DNA of 10,733 bases from NCBI GenBank assembly GCA_027456925.1, contig DAIDTZ010000159.1, positions 1-10,733 on the forward strand. The letters are read 5' to 3'. The stretch is from Nitrospirota bacterium. Its GTDB lineage: Bacteria; Nitrospirota; UBA9217. The position numbers and the translations under genes were made by a program. Numbering within the stretch: position 1 is the first letter of the stretch; every line of letters starts with the position of its first letter. The notes beneath the pieces were generated by a model. The model did no database searches. It was not told where the DNA came from and saw nothing but the letters and a program-made list of their open reading frames with translations. Shown piece by piece: positions 1 through 5,953 of this stretch.

Positions 1-3
1 GTT

Positions 4-309
4 ATGAACTGCAATGTGCGAAATGCCAACTATGAGAGAGTCGTAGCTGTAATGGATAAGTTGCTTAAGGAACGGTACCGCAATGTTTGCGGTTGTCAAC
101 GGTGCATAGACGAAATTGCTGCAATCGCCCTCAATTACCTCCCTCCTCATTATTATGTCGAGGTCAATAATGACGAGAAGGAAATCGGGTCCCCTTGGGT
201 CATGATAGAAACCGCAGTAGTCGAGGCGATCGACCGGGTCCTGGAAAGTCCGAACCATCTGCGCGAACCTTCCCGGAAATGTCAAGCCCCCACTCCGCCG
301 ATCTGTTGA
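4..309 (+). CDS. comFB: ComFB-family protein (late competence / possible c-di-nucleotide receptor)
   Basis: The 101-residue product matches the small ComFB family. It has an N-terminal helix (about 8-26), a cysteine cluster VCGCQRC (Cys29, Cys31, Cys34), then DEIAAIALNYLPPHY (36-50), the family hallmark of an A-L-N-x-L-P-P-x-Y segment, and a C-terminal helix (65-82). Known family facts: the Bacillus ComFB gene lies in the comF operon, the cysteines can bind zinc, and cyanobacterial members (CdgR) bind c-di-GMP. The start is the first ATG in the window, so an earlier start or the ribosome site could lie outside it. The last dozen or so residues (from about Arg91) look unrelated to the family: codon 93 begins exactly at the TGTCA arm of an inverted repeat, so the natural C-terminus may have been replaced. 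The family call is fairly sure. The role in this organism is unknown, but a diguanylate cyclase gene lies convergently 268 bp away. Confidence 0.78.
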   Translation: MNCNVRNANYERVVAVMDKLLKERYRNVCGCQRCIDEIAAIALNYLPPHYYVEVNNDEKEIGSPWVMIETAVVEAIDRVLESPNHLREPSRKCQAPTPPIC

Positions 310-321
310 ATCGGCGTGACA
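280..321. repeat. Composite inverted repeat overlapping the end of comFB
   Basis: Seen directly: an inner perfect pair, CGCCGAT (296-302) and ATCGGCG (310-316), around a 7-base loop. An outer perfect pair, TGTCA (280-284) and TGACA (317-321), is flush with the inner pair on the right and separated from it by 11 bases on the left. The comFB stop codon (307-309) lies in the loop. No T-run follows on either strand, so it is a poor intrinsic terminator. TG...CA ends and the break in comFB similarity at base 280 would fit a remnant of a mobile-element end or a small palindromic repeat. That is inference, as only one copy is visible here. Confidence 0.5.
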
Positions 322-577
322 ACAAATAAAACCGCGCTTGGTCCCTTCAGTTCGCCAGAAAATACCGTTGCCTCGCGGAAGAAAGCATCAGGCCGGGAAT
401 GTAAACCGGATTTTCTATGAGTCGGAAGCGACGCGAACTCGAAAAGAGAAGAGAGAGAAAAAAATAACGGGATTTTTTTTGAACACGGGGCAGGATAACA
501 GCTGAGCGAGACCGGGGAAAGAACGCGGGTGTGGTCTGACGTGCTGCGGCAGCGGGAAGGTTGCCGCCGGTTCACTG
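322..577. other. Gene-free stretch between convergent comFB and diguanylate cyclase genes
   Basis: I see no convincing gene here. A minus-strand frame is open from 575 to 282 but its product is low in complexity, rich in Ser, Arg and Pro, and shows no family pattern. The stretch holds a 24-base all-purine run (441-464) and then an A-run (458-464) and T-run (473-480) separated by eight bases, which could pair weakly. Both flanking genes point into this stretch, so terminators would be expected, but no GC stem with a T-tail is evident on either strand. Confidence 0.5.
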
Positions 578-1696
578 TCAGCTTGTGATGTAACTCACCT
601 GATTTCTGCCGTTTCTTTTTGAAAGATAGAGGGCGTCATCGGCTTTCTTGATAAACTCCTCGGGTGAGAGCTCTTCAGCCCCGGCGACCGAGGCAATCCC
701 GATGCTGACGGTCACCTTGCTCTGAAGTTTCTTTTCCGTGATTATAAAGACGGTATTTTCGACCGCTTTCATGAGCCGACTGGCCACCTTGACTGCCTGC
801 TGCAGTTCCAGTCCTGGCATAATCACGGCGAATTCCTCGCCGCCGTAGCGGCAGCAGGTATCGATGGTATGGCACCGGGTCTGGCTGGTGATAATTCTTG
901 ATAGTTCCTTCAGGACTGCATCTCCGGCCTGATGACCATGGTTGTCGTTATACTGCTTGAAGTGATCGATATCGAGCATCATGAGAGAGAGCGGTTTTTG
1001 CGTCCTGCCCCGTCTGCTTATTTCCTGCAACAGCTTTTCCTGGAACATCCGGTAATTATACAGACCGGTAAGCCCGTCATGCTGGGAGATCCGCTGAATT
1101 TTTTCAAAGAGGAGTGACTTCTCAATGCCTGCGGCAAGCTGGTGCGACAGGATGGCCAGAAAATCCATATCGTCCACGGTGAGCCCGTACTTGGATGAGT
1201 TGTCCATGCCGATGACGCCGATGGTCAGATTGTGTGCTTTGAGCGTAATGCCGATATAGGAACCGTCTTTCTTTTCCTCCCCCGGATAGTGGATAAAATC
1301 ATTAAGGGTATCGTAAAACACCGAAAGGTCGTGAATATGAATGTGCTCCCCGGTTTCAACGATCCGTCCGGGGGTGCCTTGTCCAATGTCGATTGCCGTG
1401 GGCCGGTCCGGTTCGAGGCCGCTGTAAAAAACGAGTTCGAGCTTTTCCCTGCGTTCGTCTAAGAGATAAACCGATATGCGTTCGATAGGGAGTTCTTTCT
1501 TGATAATGCCGATGACCTGCTGAAGCATATCACGCAGATCAAGCACGGAGCCTATCGTCCGGGAGATGTGATAATGAACGTATATTTCGTTCAGTTTTTT
1601 TTCGAGCAGGTCCCCAAGAACCTTTTCATGAGCACGGGATTTTTCGAGCTCCTTTTCGAGCTCTCTCACTTTTTCCTTTAAGTATTCATCGGCCAT
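578..1696 (-). CDS. GAF-GGDEF diguanylate cyclase
   Basis: This 372-residue cytoplasmic protein should make c-di-GMP from two GTP. Domains in order: an N-terminal coiled coil (about 3-40, rich in Glu, Lys and Leu), a GAF sensor domain (about 45-195), and a GGDEF domain (about 205-370) that opens with DGLTGLYN (207-214). The active-site loop is intact as GGEEF (285-289), and the metal-binding Asp of LDIDHFK (241-247) is present, so it is probably active. The usual RxxD inhibitory site reads HTID (276-279): the arginine is missing, so product feedback inhibition may be lost. There is no membrane segment, so the GAF domain likely reads a cytoplasmic signal. The start has a modest GGGG site 5-6 bases upstream. 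It is last in a minus-strand row behind the OmpA-like gene (62 bp) and aspC, possibly co-transcribed. The family is clear; the signal is unknown. Confidence 0.93.
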   Translation of the reverse strand: MADEYLKEKVRELEKELEKSRAHEKVLGDLLEKKLNEIYVHYHISRTIGSVLDLRDMLQQVIGIIKKELPIERISVYLLDERREKLELVFYSGLEPDRPTAIDIGQGTPGRIVETGEHIHIHDLSVFYDTLNDFIHYPGEEKKDGSYIGITLKAHNLTIGVIGMDNSSKYGLTVDDMDFLAILSHQLAAGIEKSLLFEKIQRISQHDGLTGLYNYRMFQEKLLQEISRRGRTQKPLSLMMLDIDHFKQYNDNHGHQAGDAVLKELSRIITSQTRCHTIDTCCRYGGEEFAVIMPGLELQQAVKVASRLMKAVENTVFIITEKKLQSKVTVSIGIASVAGAEELSPEEFIKKADDALYLSKRNGRNQVSYITS

Positions 1697-1758
1697 CGAT
1701 ACCCCGTGGTTCCGCTCCGTTCACAACCTGCCCATGCAAAGCGCCTCTGCGATGCGGC

Positions 1759-2556
1759 CTAATTGGTTTTCTGCTGCGCAGGGTGAATCGGGATTCCTTT
1801 TGGCTGTTTCTGCTGCGGGGCCGCCGGTCCCGTGGTCGAGGCTTTGGGTGCCGGCGCTTCTTTTGCCGCTTCCTGTTTTATTGAGACCGACGGGGTTGCA
1901 AGGGGATTCTCTATGATAATGACGGTCTTATGGTCCTTGAGCTTGAAGCCGATCTCAGGCTGCTTCGAAGAGTAGGCGGCGGCGACGAGTGCATCCTGAC
2001 TTACGCCGTTTTTTTCGAGATATTTAACGAGGGCCGCAGATCTGTCCGCGGCGAGGGTCCTCGCGTCCTTTGCCGGGACTTTTCTTCTTCCCTTGCCGTG
2101 AGCGGGGACCGACTGCGTCGTGTTGCCGATCGTGATCATTTTCCCTTTTACTTTTTCATCCCGGAGAAGTGAATCGAGGATCCGGAGCAGGGGCGGACTG
2201 TTCTTGGAAAAGGTATAAGACCCCGGCATATACAAGGCGTCTTCTGCGATGTTCACAATCACCTTGTTCCCGGCGGAAAGGACTTCCGCCTTGCCGTTCT
2301 TGATTTCATTGCTCAAACCGGAGTTCAGCGCGTCGAGTGCAGGGGTGAGCCATGCTGTTTCCTTGTTTTCCTTGCTTTCCTTCTCTTTGAACTTTTTCAG
2401 TTCCGCTTTTGCCTTATCGAACTCGGGGATGCCGGCCTTCATGCGTGCGTAATCCGCGGCCATGGGCTGGTAGTTGGTCAGATAAAAAAATGCACCGGCG
2501 CCAAGCGTGACGACAAGCAATGCGATCAAGACATAGGTAACGATCTTCATAAACAT
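1759..2556 (-). CDS. Membrane-anchored OmpA/MotB-like domain protein
   Basis: A 265-residue protein with one N-terminal membrane helix (about 4-26) that acts as an anchor or uncleaved signal, a charged Lys/Glu stretch (about 47-68), then an OmpA-like alpha/beta domain (about 88-216). The resemblance is seen in LYMPGSYTFSKNS (108-120), ILDSLL (126-131) and LAADRSAALVKYL (168-180), where Arg172 fits the conserved Arg that contacts peptidoglycan. The usual GHTDN motif reads GNTTQ (144-148), so the diaminopimelate-binding Asp is absent. A disordered tail rich in Pro, Ala, Gln and Lys follows (219-265). It probably sits in the inner membrane facing the periplasm; peptidoglycan binding is doubtful. 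The first ATG was chosen because GGGAGG (2567-2572 on this strand) lies 10 bases upstream; a second ATG two codons later is less well placed. It lies between aspC and the cyclase, with no evident functional link. The OmpA-like assignment is from pattern and moderately sure. Confidence 0.75.
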   Translation of the reverse strand: MFMKIVTYVLIALLVVTLGAGAFFYLTNYQPMAADYARMKAGIPEFDKAKAELKKFKEKESKENKETAWLTPALDALNSGLSNEIKNGKAEVLSAGNKVIVNIAEDALYMPGSYTFSKNSPPLLRILDSLLRDEKVKGKMITIGNTTQSVPAHGKGRRKVPAKDARTLAADRSAALVKYLEKNGVSQDALVAAAYSSKQPEIGFKLKDHKTVIIIENPLATPSVSIKQEAAKEAPAPKASTTGPAAPQQKQPKGIPIHPAQQKTN

Positions 2557-2608
2557 AGCAGGGGAACCTCCCGATGAAAGAATAGAATAGAACCGATATG
2601 CACGGTGT

Positions 2609-3802
2609 CTAGTTTAACCTGTTTACCATCTGTTCAATTCTGTCGAGTCCTTTTTTGATGCTGTCCATTGAGGTGGCGTAGGAAAGCCGGATGTATGCGT
2701 CGGCGCCGAAGGCATCGCCGGACACGAGCGCTACCTTTGCCTCCTCGAGCAGGAGCGTAGCGAGGTCCGACGAGTTCTTGACGGCTTTCCCGTTCAGACT
2801 TTTTCCGAAGAGTGACGAGATGCGGGGGAAGGCGTAAAAAGCGCCGACGGGCATGAGACAGGACACTCCCTTGATCTTATTCAGCCGTTCAACCATGTAC
2901 TTTCGCCTCTTGTCGAATTCGACATTCATGGTCCCGATGAAATCCTGCGGGCCGCGGAGCGCTTCCACTGCGGCCTTTTGCGATATGGACGAAGGGTTTG
3001 ACGTGCTCTGGCTCTGGATGTTCGCCATGGCGGTAATTACGTCTTTCGGGCCGGCCGCATAGCCGATGCGCCAGCCGGTCATGGCATGGGATTTGGACAC
3101 CCCGTTCACGACGAGCGTCAGGTCCTTGATCTCCCGTCCGAGTGACGCAATGCTGGTGTGCGTGAAGCCGTCGTAAATGAGCTTTTCGTAGATCTCATCG
3201 GAGATTACGTACAGGTTATGCCTGACAGCGAGTGCGGCAATGTCCTCGAGGGCCTTCTTGTCATACGCCAGCCCCGTAGGATTTGACGGGCTGTTCAATA
3301 CCAGCGCCTTGGTTTTTTTGGTGACGGCTTGCTCGAGCTTCTTCGCCGACAGTTTGAACCCCTCGGCCTCGGTGGTTTCCACGATGACCGGGAGTGCGTC
3401 ATTCAGCAGCACCTGGTCCGGATAGGACACCCAGTACGGCGACGGGATAATGACCTCGTCACCGGGATCGAATAAGGCCTCGGCAATGTTGTAGAGACTG
3501 TGTTTTGCGCCGCAGGAGATAAGGATTTGGGATTTATCGTACTGAAGTCCGTTGTCTCTTTTGAACTTCTCCAGAACCGCTTCCTTGAGTTCGTCGGTAC
3601 CGCCGGCCGGAGTATATTTTGTGAAGCCCGATTGGATCGCCTTGATGCCGGCCTGTTTCACGTTCTCCGGCGTATCGAAGTCCGGTTCGCCGACGCCGAA
3701 ATCCACGACATCGATTCCCTGGGCTTTCATTGCTTTTGCTTTTGCCGCCGTAGCCAGGGTGGGGGACGGTTTGATGGCTTGTGCTCTTTTTGCGATTCCC
3801 AT
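2609..3802 (-). CDS. aspC: Aspartate aminotransferase, class I, subgroup I-beta
   Basis: A 397-residue cytoplasmic PLP enzyme, the normal length for the family, that should swap the amino group between aspartate and 2-oxoglutarate; some close relatives also act on prephenate. Visible family landmarks: DFGVGEPDFDTP (34-45), TKYTPAGG (61-68), CGAKHSLYN (97-105), SNPTG (173-177, PLP-contacting Asn174), DEIYE (202-206, Asp202 and Tyr205), NGVSKSHAMTGWRIGY (233-248) with the Schiff-base lysine at Lys237, and Arg372 in YIRLSYA for the substrate carboxylate. Lys100 in GAKH is typical of the I-beta group that accepts acidic substrates. Nothing is missing, so it should be active. It is first in the minus-strand row and has a plausible AAGGG ribosome site about 11 bases upstream and a candidate promoter at 3855-3883. 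The class is certain; aspartate over other acidic or aromatic substrates is likely but not proven by sequence. Confidence 0.92.
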   Translation of the reverse strand: MGIAKRAQAIKPSPTLATAAKAKAMKAQGIDVVDFGVGEPDFDTPENVKQAGIKAIQSGFTKYTPAGGTDELKEAVLEKFKRDNGLQYDKSQILISCGAKHSLYNIAEALFDPGDEVIIPSPYWVSYPDQVLLNDALPVIVETTEAEGFKLSAKKLEQAVTKKTKALVLNSPSNPTGLAYDKKALEDIAALAVRHNLYVISDEIYEKLIYDGFTHTSIASLGREIKDLTLVVNGVSKSHAMTGWRIGYAAGPKDVITAMANIQSQSTSNPSSISQKAAVEALRGPQDFIGTMNVEFDKRRKYMVERLNKIKGVSCLMPVGAFYAFPRISSLFGKSLNGKAVKNSSDLATLLLEEAKVALVSGDAFGADAYIRLSYATSMDSIKKGLDRIEQMVNRLN

Positions 3803-3854
3803 GCTGTTAAACTACCCTTTCTTTCAAAAAAAATGACGTGATACCATTCAAGTT

Positions 3855-3883
3855 TTTTTAGCATAGAAGCAATGTAAAGTCAA
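3855..3883 (-). promoter_or_regulatory. Candidate sigma-70 promoter for aspC
   Basis: Read on the minus strand, TTGACT (3878-3883, five of six consensus bases) is followed after exactly 17 bases by TAAAAA (3855-3860, four of six). It would start RNA near 3848 and give aspC a leader of about 45 bases. A second -10-like word, TATGCT, overlaps but is too close to the -35. Assigned by pattern only. Confidence 0.45.
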
Positions 3884-3937
3884 TGAGTTTCTTGGATGAA
3901 CCATACCTTGGGGGATTTCGCCGGAGAGAGACAGGGA

Positions 3938-3949
3938 GGAGAGCTCTCC
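3938..3949. repeat. 12-bp perfect palindrome in the aspC-holin divergent region
   Basis: GGAGAGCTCTCC is its own reverse complement. It lies between two divergent transcription units, upstream of both candidate promoters. GGAGAG also occurs 15 bases earlier (3923-3928). A protein-binding site is possible but unproven. The rest of the 3803-4045 stretch holds the two promoters, another hairpin (3976-3995) and no gene that I can support. Confidence 0.4.
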
Positions 3950-3975
3950 CGACGGTATTTCCGGTCTGTTCCCGG

Positions 3976-3995
3976 ACCTCCCGGCACTCGGAGGT
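3976..3995 (+). repeat. Small hairpin upstream of the holin-family gene
   Basis: ACCTCC (3976-3981) and GGAGGT (3990-3995) form a perfect 6-bp stem around an 8-base loop. It overlaps the start of the candidate -35 (3995-4000), so as DNA it could be an operator. No T-run follows, so it is not an intrinsic terminator for plus-strand RNA. Confidence 0.35.
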
Positions 3996-4023
3996 TGCAA
4001 ATGGAAAGGAAGTATGATAGTAT
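3995..4023 (+). promoter_or_regulatory. Candidate sigma-70 promoter for the holin-family and metal-transport genes
   Basis: TTGCAA (3995-4000) and TAGTAT (4018-4023) are 17 bases apart, each matching four of six consensus bases. RNA would start near 4030, just before the strong AAGGAGG ribosome site (4035-4041). An overlapping TATGAT (4013-4018) is a better -10 word but lacks a spaced -35. By position this promoter could serve the genes from 4046 through 6820. Confidence 0.4.
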
Positions 4024-4045
4024 TTTTCATTATTAAGGAGGCTGC

Positions 4046-4447
4046 ATGTTCGGATTTTTTTTGCGCTGGTCCATTAATCTTCTGGCGCTTGTCATTGCAG
4101 GATCAGTGATACCGGGGATCAGGATACAAAGTCTGCAAATGGGCATTATTGCCGCAGGCATCCTCGGCATTGTAAATGCGGTTATCAGGCCGGTAGTGCT
4201 CATTCTTACCCTTCCGATTAATCTCCTGACACTCGGGCTGTTTACGCTGGTTATTAATGCCGCGCTGCTGAAACTTGTTGCCGATTTTGTGCCCGGGTTC
4301 GTCATCGAGTCCTTCCCTGCTGCGTTCTTTGGCGCCCTGTTGATCAGTTTCATCAGCTGGGCGGTGAATGTATTCGTAAGCGGCGACGGAACCTTCATTT
4401 TTATCAAGCGTGCAAACAAGAGCAACGGCCGGGGCCCGCACAGATAG
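4046..4447 (+). CDS. Phage_holin_4_2 / YvlD-family small membrane protein
   Basis: A 133-residue integral membrane protein with four predicted hydrophobic segments (about 4-22, 30-55, 59-81 and 91-112) and a short basic C-terminal tail. The segment NAVIRPVVLILTLPINLLTLGLF (44-66, with its characteristic N-x-x-[IL]-R-P and LP-x-N-x-[LM]-T-x-G-L-F pattern) marks the family called phage holin family 4, superfamily IV (YvlD-like). Despite the name these are common chromosomal genes of unknown role, and nothing phage-like is near. The start is well supported: AAGGAGG (4035-4041) sits 4 bases before the ATG. The gene ends 49 bp before the metal-transporter genes, in the same direction, so they may share a transcript. 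That does not show a shared function. I am confident of the family and have no basis for a specific activity. Confidence 0.88.
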   Translation: MFGFFLRWSINLLALVIAGSVIPGIRIQSLQMGIIAAGILGIVNAVIRPVVLILTLPINLLTLGLFTLVINAALLKLVADFVPGFVIESFPAAFFGALLISFISWAVNVFVSGDGTFIFIKRANKSNGRGPHR

Positions 4448-4496
4448 CTGCTCTTCTACCATCAATGAACATCGGAAATGGCTGATTATGACGCAT

Positions 4497-5207
4497 ATGC
4501 ACATACCGGACGGTGTCCTGCCCGTCCACCTTTGGCTCCTCGGCTTTGTTCTTATGGCCCTCGTTCTGGGGCTCTGCCTGCTTCGACTGAAAAATGCGGA
4601 CCTGAAAAAAAAGATACCCCTGCTCGGCGCTGTCAGCGCCGTCATGCTGGTCGCAATGAGTCTTGAGATCCTGCCGCTCGCCTATCATATCAACTTATCC
4701 GTTGTCGCGGGCATCCTCCTCGGTCCGGCGCTGGGATTTATAGCCGCGTTTATTACGAACCTGATCCTGGCGCTCATGGGCCACGGCGGCATCACGGTCA
4801 TCGGGCTGAATACCTTGCTTCTCGGCTCCGAGGCTGTTTTGGGACATACGCTGTTTTATCTGCTCTCCCGGCGGATGCCGGTTTTCTGGAGGACCGCCCT
4901 TGCCACGATGGTGACGTTATGCATTGCAACCGTCGCACTCATCGGCATTGTGTCCGTATCCCATATTGATCCGGAACTCTTCAGTCACGAGAGCCAGGCG
5001 CCGGGGCAGGGGCTTGCGCACGGGGGGACCATTTCTGTGTCGAGGTTCGCGACCATGGTGCTTACGCTCGGCTTTTTCGGCTGGCTGATCGAATCCGCCA
5101 TCAGCGGAGCCGTTGTGGCTTTTATCGCCAAGGTCAAACCGGATCTTCTCGGGCATGCCCTGCATCGGGACAAGTTCGATGGCGACAACAGGGGGGCGGT
5201 TCGGTGA
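4497..5207 (+). CDS. cbiM: ECF transporter substrate-capture protein CbiM/NikM (cobalt or nickel)
   Basis: A 236-residue inner-membrane protein, the S component of a group I ECF transporter that captures Co2+ or Ni2+. It begins MHIPDGVLP and carries His64 (LPLAYHINL), the LLGPALGF segment (74-81) and GHGGIT (95-100), all family landmarks. In NikM-type structures the metal is held by the free N-terminal amine, His2 and a second His near residue 67, so translation should start at the ATG that puts His at position 2 (4497). An ATG at 4488 would add Met-Thr-His; a weak GGAAATGG (4474-4481) is spaced better for that one, so the start is not settled. No separate CbiN/NikN or NikL gene follows. A loop at about 152-178 carries His156, His164 and His175 and could help collect metal. 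It overlaps cbiQ by 4 bases. Nickel versus cobalt cannot be decided. Confidence 0.9.
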   Translation: MHIPDGVLPVHLWLLGFVLMALVLGLCLLRLKNADLKKKIPLLGAVSAVMLVAMSLEILPLAYHINLSVVAGILLGPALGFIAAFITNLILALMGHGGITVIGLNTLLLGSEAVLGHTLFYLLSRRMPVFWRTALATMVTLCIATVALIGIVSVSHIDPELFSHESQAPGQGLAHGGTISVSRFATMVLTLGFFGWLIESAISGAVVAFIAKVKPDLLGHALHRDKFDGDNRGAVR

Positions 5208-5908
5208 TCGATGTCGCACGGATCGACCACTGGGCAGCGAGCGGTTCCGGCCCTTTCCACCGGTCCTCGCCAATTGCCAAAGTCTTCTTCCTGCTGCTGG
5301 TAGTATCAGCCGCGGTCATCGCGAAAAACCCCTATGCGCTGCTGGCGGGTTATGGTGCGCTGCTCGTGGTGGCCGCCCTTTCGCGGCTTCCCTGGCCCCG
5401 CGTCATGGCCCTCTCGTGGTACGCGGCGGTGTTCGCACTATTGTATAGCCTGAGCATCCGCGGCGGTTTCTTGATCCGCGCGCTTTTCATCGTGAAGGCC
5501 ATTACGCCTTCCTTTGCCATGCTCATGGTCATTGTAAGTACGCCCTATCCGAAAATATTTTCCTTGCTCGGCTCCGTTCTTCCCGAGATCATCGCGGCGG
5601 GATTATTTATGACGTACCGGACACTCTTTATCCTCCTCGATATGATGGATAACTTTGCGGCCGCCATCCGGCTCCGCGGCGGTTTTTCGCCGGGCAGTCT
5701 GTATAAGAACAGCGCCAATATATCTCAAGGCATTGCGATGCTGGTTGTACGGGCCGTGGAACGGGCGTCGCGCATTTATGCAGTGATGGTGGTACGGGGA
5801 TACAGCGGCAGCATGGCGGAAAAAGCTTCTGTCCGGCTGCACCCAGAGGACTGGCTGCCGCTCTCAACGGGCGCGGCCGTGCTTCTGCTGGTGCTCCTCT
5901 GGAAATAA
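5204..5908 (+). CDS. cbiQ: ECF transporter transmembrane coupling protein CbiQ/NikQ (EcfT)
   Basis: A 234-residue membrane protein that couples ATP hydrolysis by CbiO to the metal-capturing CbiM. Hydrophobic segments lie at about 24-40, 43-60, 66-82, 90-111, 124-145 and 217-233. The two EcfT coupling motifs of the X-R-G type are present as RLRGG (156-160) and VVRGYSG (196-202), with the usual basic and amphipathic helices between them, so the protein looks complete and functional. It starts with GTG inside a GTGA overlap with the cbiM stop, which suggests translational coupling; a G-rich run (5190-5197) provides a ribosome site. The next gene, cbiO, starts 45 bases later. Family assignment is firm; the metal is inferred from the CbiM neighbour. 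Confidence 0.93.
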   Translation: MIDVARIDHWAASGSGPFHRSSPIAKVFFLLLVVSAAVIAKNPYALLAGYGALLVVAALSRLPWPRVMALSWYAAVFALLYSLSIRGGFLIRALFIVKAITPSFAMLMVIVSTPYPKIFSLLGSVLPEIIAAGLFMTYRTLFILLDMMDNFAAAIRLRGGFSPGSLYKNSANISQGIAMLVVRAVERASRIYAVMVVRGYSGSMAEKASVRLHPEDWLPLSTGAAVLLLVLLWK

Positions 5909-5918
5909 CCGCCGGTGC

Positions 5919-5939
5919 ATGAATGGTGATGACATTCAT
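5919..5939 (+). repeat. Perfect inverted repeat between cbiQ and cbiO
   Basis: ATGAATG (5919-5925) and CATTCAT (5933-5939) pair perfectly around a 7-base loop and end 14 bases before the cbiO start. In RNA this could form a weak hairpin just upstream of the start region; in DNA it could be an operator. The left arm also opens a 7-codon frame ending at 5942. There is no T-tail, so it is not a terminator. Confidence 0.45.
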
Positions 5940-5953
5940 TGATTGACGAGCGA

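Noticed and set aside
282..575. 97-codon minus-strand open frame between comFB and the cyclase gene
   Set aside because: Composition is low-complexity Ser/Arg/Pro, it overlaps the comFB end antisense, has no family pattern and no convincing ribosome site.
4081..4100. TGGC...TTGC word resembling a sigma-54 -24/-12 promoter
   Set aside because: GG and GC are 11 rather than 10 bases apart and the word lies inside the holin-family coding region.
4046..4447. Phage or prophage signal from the holin-family gene
   Set aside because: This YvlD-like family is common in chromosomes, and no lysin, integrase, capsid or att-like repeats are nearby.
4448..4496. Cobalamin or nickel-cobalt riboswitch before cbiM
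   Set aside because: Only 49 bases separate the genes, too short for a cobalamin riboswitch, and no repeated G-rich four-way-junction pattern of a NiCo riboswitch is seen; the 3803-4045 stretch shows none either.
4103..4688. Minus-strand open frames (to 180 codons) over the holin-family gene and the start of cbiM
   Set aside because: They are antisense to well-supported membrane-protein genes, are rich in Arg/Gln/Pro, and show no known motif.
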